This document shows positions 1-10,522 of a stretch of DNA of 64,000 nucleotides, piece by piece. Under the pieces are notes generated by a model. That model had not been told where the DNA came from, did not search any database, and was given only the letters and a program-made list of their open reading frames with translations. This DNA comes from Straminergon stramineum (taxonomy: Eukaryota > Streptophyta > Bryopsida > Hypnales > Calliergonaceae): contig OY987271.1 in the NCBI GenBank assembly GCA_963920665.1, positions 10,915,350-10,979,349 on the forward strand, given 5' to 3'. The position numbers were made by a program, and so were the translations under genes. Numbering within the stretch: position 1 is the stretch's first letter; every line of letters begins with the position of its first letter.

Positions 1-393
1 GCATGGCCTTCCACAAGAAGAAAAAGTTAAGTTGGTCACAGGGAAACACAAGCTGCTGCTCACTGCAGGCAGGCGGCACAGCACTTGTGGAGCTTGTGGA
101 AGTTTGTGGACGTACAAATGGAACTGTAACTTAACTTACACCCCGGCCTGCCCCTTCCATTGAAACCATTGATAACAGAACTCATCATGAACTAAGATAG
201 CCGAGGAATAACGGGCTGAAATCCACTTGTAAATGCTCCCCTTACATTGTAGTTAACTCATGAGTCAATAATCAACACCAACAGATCCGATTGCGCCCAG
301 ATACTCAATAACTAATATTAATTTATGAAAAATATTGAATTTGTGATAAGTTTCAAATAATGGGCCTGACAAACAAAAGGATTTCATTCAAAA
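1..393. other. Left-edge spacer, no gene recognised
   Basis: The first 240 bases are richer in G and C than what follows and contain short direct repeats of a CTTGTGGA-like word near 88-112. No open frame or splice pattern supports a coding exon. It could be the flank of a gene outside the window. From about 300 the composition drops to the AT-rich level of the spacer. Confidence 0.4.
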
Positions 394-407
394 TAAGTAA
401 TTTTTTG

Positions 408-557
408 GTCTGATAACTTAGTGGAAAGGTACCCGAACTAAATGGTGTGGTTGCAGGTTTGATACCTGGCTGTGATAGGTTAGTTTATCTGGCATGAAAT
501 CAGCCTTTCTCCCTGGTGGAAACCCTTACAATGTGTTCTTCAACAAAAGAAAAGAAA
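408..557 (+). mobile_element. tRNA-derived SINE candidate
   Basis: A 150-bp segment holds a B-box-like RNA polymerase III promoter at 456-466 (GGTTTGATACC, 9 of 11 against the usual GGTTCGANTCC) with an A-box-like stretch about 35 bases upstream at 418-429. It ends in an A/G-rich tail (AACAAAAGAAAAGAAAAG). The flanks look like an imperfect target-site duplication: AAGTAATTTTTTG at 394-406 against AAGTAATTATTTTTTG at 558-573. This is the architecture of a tRNA-derived SINE. The tRNA of origin cannot be named, and no second copy was found in the window. Confidence 0.6.
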
Positions 558-607
558 AGTAATTATTTTTTGTCACCATGATAGTGATGAACAATGGAGC
601 CTCATTG

Positions 608-1589
608 TTAACCCCTCATTGCCTGAAGTCCAAACATGTGTAAAAGCATCCTTGCTTTTCAAGTGCTATAAGTCTAAATTTTAGTGAAGTATGAAAATCT
701 CAACCATACAATCTTGTAGTGTGAATGTTGTAGATGGTGTGAAACAAATTTGGGGTCATTTGATTGTATAGATTGAATGATTTTAATGATTTAGTGTTGA
801 AAAAAGAAGCTGAAATTTTCTTAAAAACACATTTGGAGGTGAAATTCGAATTTTAAACCTACTCAAACGAAAAAAACTCTAAACTACAAAGTGATTCAAA
901 ACCAAAAGACAAACACTTTGGTGAAAAAAATATCGTTCAATTGACTCATTGTGTCTACAAAATTGATTTGGAATGTCAAAAAACAGTGGAAAAAGTAGCC
1001 AAAAATCACACCTATGGCTAAACCTCCCTCTACTCAAATGCTTCTCAGTCACTCATTACTTCTTGGATTGATTCGAACTTTTAACCACACAAACTAGACT
1101 AGTATGTAAAATTTTTACAACAAAAATGATTGAAAAGGGATCACTTATGAAGAAGTCATAAGCCACGGAAGTTCACTGTAATGCAAAAATGTCTGGATTT
1201 TGAACTTCGAATTGCTCCCAAACATTCAAAACAACTTGGATTGACATGAAAATTTTACCACGATAACTAGACCTTAAGAGGAAAAAAACCCAACAAAATG
1301 TACTGAAAAAAAACATTTTATGAAAAAGTTACAAGCCCCCAAAGTTGCAGCCATCATAATGCAATGTGGTGAACTCAAATTGAACCTCTAAACTTTGAAG
1401 GGCTCTCAAAAACTTAGTACATCTTGTATTGATCTGAAAATTTTACTTCTGAAACTAGACTACTGTGCAAAAAAAACTCCACTAAGTTTTATTGAATTTG
1501 GACACCGAATGCTAAAATAGCAACACTTTGAATTTGACTGCCAGACAATGTGAGGACACTTTTGGTCCCCTCCAATGATGAGGAGTTCG
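608..1589 (-). mobile_element. TTAA-bounded non-autonomous element A (group 1)
   Basis: The left edge reads TTAACCCCTCATTGCC (608 on). The right edge, read on the minus strand, is a decayed match to the other end of the family (CGAACTCCTCATCATTGG, TTAA-equivalent at 1586-1589). Element A is the inverted counterpart of element B at 2657-3630: its 3' part is the reverse complement of B's 5' part, including the block corresponding to GGAGACCAAAAGTGTCC. It has no coding capacity. Identity with B is clearly below 100%, so the insertion is old. Confidence 0.75.
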
Positions 1590-1734
1590 GGTATGGGTAA
1601 AAACTAATAAAGGAGGAACCTTTAGAAACAATCTTGAATAGTCATAAATAAAAAATTGGGGGGGGGGACATACTAAGTTGGTTAGGTTTTTTATCTCACC
1701 TTCAAGATTATTCTAGATTTGCTACAAAGGTACA

Positions 1735-2656
1735 ATTTTAATATGTAAGGTATGCACGCCCACAACATTGATGCTTAAAATGCGACATTTACATTTGGAC
1801 CTAAAAGTGAGAGTAAAACCTAGATGTTGATGACACGAGATGTATACAATTTGAGCATGAAAATTTAGGAGAGGAGAGTCGATATTGGGTACACCTATAA
1901 GCAGTACTTTGAAATTTCACAACTTAGTCATGCAGTGTTCAAATAATGCAAGCTAAGGTTTGAAGGAATCTCCTTTCACTTGTGAAGAAGATCCAATAAA
2001 ATCATTTATGTTTTATATTTGTGAGTATCCTCAATACTAGTAGTGTCAATTATAGGTGCACTTATCTAAAGTTGGTTGTCAATATAATCCTAAAGATTTG
2101 CAAATTCTATTATTGCAAATCCCTTTAAGAACTAGGTGTTAAAATTTTAAAGCAAATGATGAATGCACATGTTGAAAGTGCACAAAGTCTTGATTTTTTT
2201 CATTCATCTAAATGTAGGTGGATTCTTGTATTACTTCTTACATTTTTAGAGTACAAATTTTTATAACTATTCTTTTATAACCATTCTTTAGATCAAGAGG
2301 TACATGTATGTTTGTCCTCAAAATGTAACTTTATAAGTTCAAAAATAATCCACCTATAACCCATTTAAGAAAAAAAGTAAAATAAATGTCTTAAATAAAT
2401 TTTCCTAATTAAAATGTAAAATATTGAACTAAAAAAATTACATTTATTCAATCCATAATTGATTTTAAGAAGTATTTTCAAATTTTATTGAAAATAAAAA
2501 ATTAATAGTTAATATAGTAGTAGGTCCAACCATATGGATAAGATTTTTGAATTGTATTCTCTATTTTTTGTTTGATGTTTCATTTAAATTATATTGTTGA
2601 GCTGAATTCTATAATATATCTTTGCAATTTTAGAAATCTAGACTACACCTTGGGCC
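1735..2656. repeat. Dispersed repeat R1, longest copy
   Basis: An AT-rich non-coding segment between elements A and B. Its part at about 1770-2000 is recognisably repeated in intron 10 of the main gene (20930-21110): both have AAAATGCGACA, then CATTTGGACC, then CCTAGAT.TTGAT, then a GTACTTTGAAA block and AATAATGCA.GCTAA. Its part at about 2117-2650 is repeated with more divergence at 4665-5225. No terminal repeats or protein similarity were recognised, so its class is unknown. Confidence 0.55.
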
Positions 2657-3630
2657 TTAACCCCTCATCACCATAGGAGACCAAAAGTGTCCTCATAGAG
2701 TTTCAAGTCCAATTCAAAGTGTTGTAACTTTTGCATTTGGTGCCCGAATTCAATAAAACTTGTTGTTACATTTGGGCTCTCTCTTGTAGTTCGTGTGGCA
2801 AAATTTTTAGATCAATCCAAGAGGTATTGAGTTTTTGGAAACCAATCGAAGTTCACTTGTTCTATGTGACTTCACCAAATTGCATTTGATGGCTACAATT
2901 CTTGGGACTTGTATCTCCTTCATCCGATTTTTTTTCAATAAAAATTTTAGGGTTATATTCCCCTTGAAGTCTAGTTATTTTGGTAGAATATTCATGTCAA
3001 TCCAAGTTGTTTTGAATATTTGGGAGCAATTCAAAGTTCAAAATCCCGACATTTTTGGATTACAATGTACTTCGATGGCTTGTTTCTTCTTCATAGAGTG
3101 TTTGTTTCCAATAAAAAAAATTGGAAAAGTTGTGCATAGTAGTCTAGTTTGTGTGCCTAAAATTTCATATCAATCCAAGAAGTTACGAGTGGCTAAAAAG
3201 CATTTTAGTCGAACGAAGTTCAACCTTAGATGTGTTTTTTGCAACTTTTCTTGCTATTTTTTGACATTTGAAAGCCATTTTGCAAACACAATGAATCAAA
3301 GGAATGAATTTTTTTCCACCAATGTGCTCTTATTTTGGTTTTGAATGACTTTCTAGTTAAATTTTTTTTCATTTGAGTAGGTTTAGAAATCAATTTTCAC
3401 CTCCACATGTGTTTCAAGGAAAATTTTAGCATCCTTTTTCAACACTAAAACTTATAATCTTGCAATCTATATGGCCAATTGACTCTAAATTTGTTTCATG
3501 TCATTTACAACATGTACACTACAAGATTGAATGGTTGAGATCTCTATATTTAAGTGACCTTTAGATCTAGAAGATTTCAAAAGCAATGATATTTTTGAAC
3601 CTATTCTAGCCTTAGGCAATGAGGGGAAGA
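2657..3630 (+). mobile_element. TTAA-bounded non-autonomous element B (group 1)
   Basis: It starts TTAACCCCTCATCACC (2657) and ends GGCAATGAGGGG (3615-3626), with the last TTAA decayed to AAGA. It is the direct-orientation sister of element A and of element C at 52.37-53.61 kb. At 3030-3060 it carries the uninterrupted form of the site where C has a retroposon inserted, so B shows the ancestral state. A 169-codon open frame at 2835-3344 lies wholly inside the element, is not kept in A or C, and is dominated by Phe and Ser from T-rich DNA. I do not call it a gene. Confidence 0.8.
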
Positions 3631-4664
3631 AGGAATATTTTACAAGCAAAGTGGAATGATGTTGTATATTTCATTCTCAAAATTCAATTTTTTTGTGTTC
3701 CACAATATTAACACCAAGTAGCATTATAATGTGATTCATTCTATTTTTATTCTACTTCATTAGCTTCATTGTCATCCATTTTTTCTATCATTTTCTCCTA
3801 TTTTTGCCTAATTTTCAAACTAAATAGACTACATTCATCCAAACTTTATTCAATCACTAAAAAGGGATATTCCACTTATGAAGTTCATACTAATGAAATT
3901 AACTTTAGTGTTTATATTACAAACATATTGGTTACAACAATAAACTATACTTCTTATAATTTACATATCAAGATAAACCATTATGGAGAGTTTTCTATCT
4001 CGCATCATTAGGGGAAAAAATTATCCCTTTTTATAATCTTGAAGAAAAAAAACTAATATCAAGGAATCCAACACTTGAATCCTTACATTTCTTTATCTAC
4101 TATGAACCACCTTTAGTGATTGTAGCTACAATTTCTAATATGATGCCTTAGAGAGTTGACGAAGTGTCAACTGCTTTTCAAACTGAGAAGCGCAACTACG
4201 ACAAAGTTTTATATTGAAAAAGTGAAGTACCCCCAAAGCCCATAAGTGGTATGTTCACATTTGTAATATGTCCATTACATCACTTATTCAACAAAAATAA
4301 ATATTGGATTCTCTTATGAATATAATGGAATCTTATCTAGAGTTTTTGTAGTAGTCAAATGACCACAATAGGATCATGGCTTATCTTAAAGCACATTGAC
4401 TACATTACAAGAATATCGTGTTAAAATTTTTAGAAGCAAAATGTATTTCACTATCTACCATGTATTATGAGAGGTTATAATATATAGTCAAAGATAATCT
4501 TATATAACTACAGATTACTCTTCTATATATGATAACCTCTCATTGAATAGTTTTCAATTGGTAATTGAAGAGGGTGAAACTACAATTTTCACAATCCTTG
4601 GCCTTAGTGATATTGTTAATGAATACCATTAGATTGTATTAGAGAAGACACACAAAATTTTCAT
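3631..4664. other. AT-rich spacer, nothing recognised
   Basis: About 1 kb of AT-rich DNA with only short chance open frames (one of 80 codons at 3769-4011). No terminal repeats, pol III boxes or coding similarity were seen. Confidence 0.5.
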
Positions 4665-5225
4665 TTAACCCCTTTAAGACCATACATTCAAATTTTGAAC
4701 AATGGATGAATGCAAAAACATCCCAAGCACACCAAAATGTATATTTTTCATCTATCATTTATTTTTAACAGGTTCTTGTGTTAATTCTTTATCAATTGTA
4801 CATGGTAGATCTTGAAGACTATGATCTACAAATATTCTATTGTCCAAAGGGTACTATTAGGTTTGGCCTCAAAAAGTTATTTTTTCAATTAAAAAATTGA
4901 TCCTTCAAAAACAACTTGAATAAAAATAAATCTATAAAAATGCTATGTTTAGAACTTAATATTTTGAACTAAAAATATTTTTATATGGAAATCACAAATA
5001 TTTAATCTATAATCAATTTTGGAAGGAATATTCAATTTTTGGCTTCAAATTTAATTGGAAATAGTGGTTCATGTAATACTTGATCTAATTGTACAACTAT
5101 AATCCATGGATCATATTTTGTACCAGTTGTTTAGAATTCATCATTAGATTATTATTCTAAGGTGCTTTAATTAATGCATCTTCACAATTTTGGAAATTTG
5201 GATTACAGTATAATTTTTCAAGGGT
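4665..5225. repeat. Dispersed repeat R1, second partial copy
   Basis: It begins TTAACCCCTTTAAGACC and runs roughly collinear with 2117-2650: CCTTTAAGA, then a GGATGAATGCA block, then TTCTTGT.TTA, then TTTG.CCTCAAAA, then ATATTGAACTAAAAA, then an AATC.ATAATTGATTTT-like block. Divergence is high. The opening TTAACCCC may be chance or an eroded element end. Confidence 0.45.
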
Positions 5226-5654
5226 AAATTTTGAATGGAATTAAATGAATTTGTCCTTGTATTGAAGAGTCAATGTTTTAGTATACAAAAGTGTCTTTCA
5301 AGGTATAAAGCAACATTGATTGGCAAGCAACAAAGTATATAATGGTAATTGCCCTTTGGAAGTGTTGCAACCTTGACACTGGTACTTGTATATACCTTTG
5401 CCCAACTTTACATGATTACCTTAATTATATTTTATTTGAGCCACTTCACCAATATATAGTTACATAATGGATTGCACAAGACAAAGTTCATTCATGAGTT
5501 CCTCTTCTAGTTTTAAAATTAAACAATTTGACTTGATATCCATTATGGTCATTTGCCTTGTGAAATTTGGGTTGTTGACTATTTCACTAATAGTGAGGAT
5601 TCAATTGGTTCTCAATTTCCTTCAAGAGTTCACTTACTTTTGCATGTATAAGTT
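5226..5654. other. AT-rich spacer
   Basis: No gene, RNA or repeat boundary was recognised. Short open frames on the plus strand at 5467-5676 and 5660-5842 lack codon bias, and the second lies in repeat R2. Confidence 0.4.
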
Positions 5655-6000
5655 AAGGCATGCAACCCATTTCTAGCCATTTAAGCAATTATGGATATAT
5701 GGAATGCGGTTTTCTTGAGTGGAGAATTTTTCCCGTGTATGAAAATAGAGTTTGGAAGGATTCCGTAATTTTTTGTAATTTTCTTATACAAAACATATTT
5801 ACTATGAATTGTTTAGCTCAAGATTTCGTTCAACCATCTTAGTCACATAGGTCTTCCTATTTCCAACCAAAGGCTTGTTGCAATATTGAGGGTCTTGTAG
5901 CCAATCATAATGTGCTACAACTACGTCAAAAATTGCACCATAATGAATCACTACTCATCACTATTTGAACAAAACAATATACATGGTAGAAATGGTGTGT
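5655..6000 (+). repeat. Dispersed repeat R2, copy 1
   Basis: This 345-bp segment is repeated in the same orientation at 46646-47020. Landmarks shared in order include AAGGCAT, ACCCATTT, TTAAGCAATTA, GGATATATGGA/GCATATATGGA, TTCTTGAGTGG, GGAAGGATTCC, ACTATGAATT, TTCCAACCAA, TAGCCAATCATAATGTGC and ACATGG.GAAATGG. It is non-coding. A short (TG)n run follows at 5998-6010. The mobile class is unknown. Confidence 0.65.
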
Positions 6001-6517
6001 GTGTGTGTCTTTGGAAATGGGTCGCCTCATAAGGTAGACCAACCTATTATCACCCTGATTCACAATTTGAGTATATTAGGACCAACTCCAAGAGGTGCAT
6101 ATATTTTTCAAAGGTGTGTGCATGTTTTACGAATCAAACCCAAGTTGAATTATAATTTTCTGATTAAAATTATAATTTCTATGAATTTCTAAAGTGATCT
6201 GCCATGAAATTACAAAAGTGACACTAGACTAGAGTCATAAATGTCCATCCTAAGCCTATAACCGTCATTCCATGTACCTATTAGCACTTGAGTATCCACC
6301 AATCATGAATTGACACGTAACCCAAGTTCAAATTAATGCACTGAAATTGTCAAAAAAGTAAATGGCTTTGGGTGAGTTTTATGGTGGAGATGGGGCCAAA
6401 AATAGGATGGAGGTTATAGAAAGTTGGCAGAAATGGGTTGGTCTATCTTATACACTCCAAAAGGAGGGATGCTTGAGTAGAAAAAAGGGAGGAACTGTAT
6501 CATTGTATAACCAAGCA
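6001..6517. other. Spacer between R2 and a MITE
   Basis: Just over 500 bases with no supported gene. A 70-codon open frame starting at 6362 reads into the adjacent MITE, which argues against it being coding. Confidence 0.4.
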
Positions 6518-6520
6518 TTA

Positions 6521-7299
6521 AGGCCACTTCACACTACGGCACAAGTTCGAGAGTCCGTCAATTTTAGCCAATGAGATTGCAGAAACCCAAGAGTTCGGCC
6601 TCTCGAGCCTTCACACAAGGAGGCACAATCCAAAGTTTGTCGCCCACTTGTCTGCCTACATGGCGATGGACTCTCGATTAGAGTTTGGGTTTCCATTTTT
6701 GGTTGATCCAAACTCTAATCGAGAGTCCGTCAAGTTTTTTTTAGAATCTGACAAAATCTCAGCCATTAGATCGGATTGTTTTTGTAGAAATAGGTAGGAT
6801 GCCTTCCCCTCCCTTGTTTATTTGTGTTCCCATTGGGGTTTGAACCCTAGTCTCCACCACTACAATGGGGAATTTTTGCATTCTATGAACCTACTTCCCT
6901 TCAATGTTTAATGCCACCTTTTTATTCCATTTATATCCTTCATATTCCTTGTTTAATGATGAGAGCATGTGCTGTAATTATTTTTCCAAGGCCATTTTTG
7001 ACTCCTTCCTCATGTTTTTTAACCTTTTGCTTGAAAAAATTGTCACATGGGTGACAATTCATTGAAAGTTTCAGAAATTGGATGGATTAATGTGGAGAGA
7101 AAGGATAGAAGTCGAAAAAAATGGAATAGGTTTGGACTTTGGACTTTGGCCTATGGAGGCTTCACACTATGGCCAGCCGAAGGCTTCAATTCCTTCTTTT
7201 TTTGACCTATTTATTGCTCATTTCCTTGGACTCTCACCAAAGTTTGGCCACTCAATCCTACGGCCTCTCGACTTGGACGGCCATAGTGTGAATAGGCCC
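6521..7299. mobile_element. Tourist-like (PIF/Harbinger) MITE with TTA target duplication
   Basis: The left terminus is AGGCCACTTCACACTACGGC (6521-6540). The right terminus at 7280-7299, read on the minus strand, is GGGCCTATTCACACTATGGC, about 16 of 20 identical. Both ends are flanked by TTA (6518-6520 and 7300-7302), the target duplication typical of PIF/Harbinger elements, whose ends often begin GGCC/GGGCC. The 779-bp interior has no transposase. It contains a 21-bp palindrome pair (6668-6728) and an internal copy of the end-like word TTCACACTATGGCC near 7161, so it may be a compound of two related MITEs. Confidence 0.7.
6668..6728. repeat. Perfect 21-bp inverted repeat inside the MITE
   Basis: The 21 bases starting GGACTCTCGATTAG at 6668-6688 are exactly complementary to 6708-6728 across a 19-base loop. 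The word GAGAGTCCGTCAA also occurs at 6549-6561 and 6720-6732, pointing to internal duplication. Confidence 0.8.
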
Positions 7300-7302
7300 T
7301 TA

Positions 7303-9259
7303 GTCCTTTCCATGCTCACAAGGTACTATGCTTGGCTAAATACTTTGGTCAGATAATTTGAAGGACTAGGGTAACATGAGGAGCCATAGAAGACTATTTC
7401 ACTCCAAGTAGGGGTAGGGGTCTCGTTTTCGAAGGATGCCATAAAGGACCCTTGCCTCCGTCATGGTAAACACTGTCATGAACCATTTATTGCTTCTCTG
7501 AGTCCCAATCTAAATTATTCCCGTTCCACCACTGCCCCCCTCTGGGAACGATATAATCGGAAAGCCGCTGGTGGGGAGCTCCTAAACTTGGCCAGTTTCA
7601 GTTTTCCTCATGATGCAGTCAACTTGAGGAGGCTCCAGCCAATTCTCTTTATTTATAGATCCCAATTCCAGAGTCCAGATAAAGGAAGATTGGAACATTT
7701 TTATTTTTTATTTTTTTTATATTTATATTTATATTGATTTATTTTATAATTTTGACACAAATGAAAGAGATTGGAACATTTGGCAGCAAATCAACTTCCC
7801 CAAGTCCCCAGAATAGGAGAGCCGGCCGGAAAGAACATCATTAGACGTAATGGGAAATTTAATGCAAATCTCGGTTGTAAGTACTGTCCCACGACCTGCA
7901 ATTAGCCATTAATTGACTACCCCCTACCCCTACCCCTACAAGTAGAGTAGAGTAGGCAGGCCATCACTGGTCCTGGCCTCCTGGGTAGGGTAACTATCCC
8001 CACGTCACATGCTGCCGCGTCAGCCAGCGTCAGTCGGCGGTACTTCCCAAGTCGACTGAGCCAGGGAGGCACTTGGCAAGATCTTGGCAAGCTTAGATTG
8101 CCGACACGTCTCGAACGGAAGTTACGGGCTGGGAAGAAAAAATGTCAAGTTACCATAGGTTTAACTTCTCTGAATAAATTTAATAAGTTAGTCATTCTTT
8201 CTGGCTGAACTGATTTGTCCTATTAGAGCATGTCACAAAATAAAAGGAGCTTGCCATTATAACCGTTTTTACAAGGGGGAAATAATTTTTGTCACTCACA
8301 TTTGTTCTATGTTACTGTTTGGTTTATTTACGTTGTCAAGTCATTCTAATTATCATTGGTAAAAATATTTCTCCCTTATTATTTTCTTTAACACGCACCA
8401 ACATGAGTGATATCACTACAAATTCTACTTTTGAAAAAATTGGTGCATTACAATAACATAATGCACCTTGTGCTAATAAAATGATTTTGCAAAGAGTACA
8501 ACTTTGGGAAATGAATGTAAATACATTGATAGGACAAATTTGTGTACTATTGTTGATTACAACATTATAAAACTAGGCAATGGTCATTTCTCATGTTGGG
8601 AAGGCATCATACTTGGGAGGGGTTTATTAATCAATTCAAAAGGAGCCATACATGATAGTTTTGTTCACTACAAGGAGTCCTTTTTCAAGGATGCAAAAGG
8701 ACCCCTTGCTTCATTGGTAAATGATGTTATGTTGTCATACTTTGAATACTTGGTCACCATTTGTGCATAATGAAATTTAAAAAATCCTCATGTGAATTGA
8801 GTTTTTTCAATAAAAAAATCCATTGTGAACCCTACATGATGATTTTAATGCCTCTTCAATATGAATAGCACTAAAAATTAACACTAGGATTAGCCCTAAA
8901 TCAAGCTCACATATAAGCATGCTAGAAGATTACAATGAGCAGTGATGTAGTGAATTCACATATTCACATGTTCAACGACTTTTGCTAATGGTTCCTTTGA
9001 TTTTTTGACCATTAACCATGCTATATTTTCCCACTCATGCTCATGTTTTAGGTATTGATAATTAGATTAAGTTGATGATGGGTGTTCATACCTTAGGCAT
9101 TAAAGTATAAAATTCATTAAAATTGATTTTGAAACTACCATAACATAATTCTACAATACAATGGCTCTTCCAATGGTTCTCCGCATCAAAATAAACATTC
9201 TAAATTTGCAAAACAAATAAATTGAAAAAATACACTTACACTATATAGTCAAAGAGTAT
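7303..9259. other. Spacer with a GC-richer patch, no gene called
   Basis: 7380-8160 is richer in G and C than its surroundings and carries promoter-like words (CCACGTCA at 8000, CGCGTCAGCC) and imperfect inverted GTAGGGG repeats (about 7408 and 7921-7941). No open frame above about 90 codons or plausible splice chain accompanies it. It could be a promoter remnant or part of a transposable element. 8442-8467 is a small perfect palindrome (9-bp arms GGTGCATTA/TAATGCACC). The frame at 8504-8770 (88 codons) has no recognisable similarity. Confidence 0.4.
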
Positions 9260-10191
9260 TTAACCCCTAAAGGACCATTGTCCCCTTGGGAGACAAAATG
9301 GATTTTGGGTAGGTTCCTATGACCTCAATTTTTAGTAAATTTTTTTGAAACTTTCCCACAAGATAGAAAAATTGATTAGCTTCGTAGGAGTATAATTTTT
9401 ATTTCAATTGGTGCCTAGGAGCAAAAGTTATGCCCTGTTAAACATAATTTACATGTCACTAGGTAGAAAAATAAATCCACAAAAACTTAGAAAAAAAAAT
9501 TTTGATTTATTTTTCTCACAAATTATATTTTTATCTACATTTGAAGCTTTGATTCATTCCATTTGGATAAGTGATGTGAAAGTTATCAACAATCTTGTTT
9601 TTCGAGCAATATGAGCATCTTCTTTGAAAAAATAACTTATAGGATTCATTTCTGAATGCAATTTTCACAATTTTTCAAAATAATTGTTTGACAAGGTTAA
9701 TTTTGTTTTCTAGAACAATCTCACCATTTGGATTATTGTGTTTCAATCCCATCTTAGAGCTATTAACGATTTAGTTTTTCATATAATCTAGACCTACTTC
9801 TACTTAACAATTTTTTAGAGAATGAAAATCAAGAGTTTTTCTTTTCAATTTTTTTTCCTAGAATATCAACTCAATTCTTCAACACAAAAAAATTTAAATT
9901 CAAAGTCCGTAGTGCAAAAAAATTTCAACCAAAGGTGGTCAAAGTCCTCTGAAGTTGTAGGCTAGTGTTCCAAAAAACTTCTTTTACCAACTTTGAATGC
10001 TAATATCTCTTAGTTTGTGTGGTCAAAATTCATGAAATTTTTATCACAAGGACTTAGACAAGTAAAGTACAAGATCCTATGGTTAGATTTTTTTAAAGTA
10101 TTTTTTTTGTCTTTTTTGGGTGAACACAGCAAAAATGGCAGTTTTTGAGTGTTTTTTGACAAAAAAATGGCCTTGGTTCTTTAGGGGTTAA
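9260..10191 (+). mobile_element. TTAA-bounded non-autonomous element G (group 3)
   Basis: The left end is TTAACCCCTAAAGGACC. The right end, read on the minus strand, is TTAACCCCTAAAGAACC. The TTAA is intact at both ends (9260-9263 and 10188-10191), making this one of the best-preserved copies. The interior includes CCCCTTGGGAGAC near the left end and TTCATTCCATTTGGATAAGT in the middle; these recur in elements H (30550-31448) and I (38987-39500). It is non-coding; the 68-codon frame at 9408-9614 is not conserved in H. Confidence 0.85.
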
Positions 10192-10335
10192 AATAAATAT
10201 TAAAAATTCAAGAACCATCCAATAATTATTCAAATGTTATATTAATTAGTTTTTACATATTTGTGAATAATTTGTTTGGGTACAAGCCCCAAGACACTCT
10301 TCTACCAATGCTCAATAACATTATGTTTGTAAGTA

Positions 10336-10520
10336 CAATAGATCCTCCCTAAATCAATACTCTCTAATTCAATAAAATTCTGTCAGACCCCATTGATTGT
10401 TGGTCCTGACTTAACAATATGAACTAAATTCAAAGATCATGCCCCTCCCTAATGCAATAACCTCTTTTATCTAATGTGTCAGACCGGTCCCAATCTTATT
10501 GCTTTAGAGAGGTTCTACTG
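10336..10520. mobile_element. Emigrant-like (pogo-group) MITE
   Basis: This 185-bp element is flanked by TA on both sides (10334-10335 and 10521-10522). The right terminus read inward on the minus strand is CAGTAGAACCTCTCTAAAGC, and the left is CAATAGATCCTCCCTAAATC. This closely resembles the Emigrant MITE terminus known from Arabidopsis (CAGTAAAACCTCTATAAAT), which is mobilised by pogo-type transposases using TA targets. Subterminal TCAGACC words occur near both ends (10383 and 10481). It is non-coding. Confidence 0.75.
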
Positions 10521-10522
10521 TA

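Noticed and set aside
2835..3344. 169-codon open frame on the plus strand
   Set aside because: It lies wholly inside TTAA element B, is not preserved in sister copies A and C, and its composition (Phe, Ser, Leu, Lys) follows from T-rich DNA.
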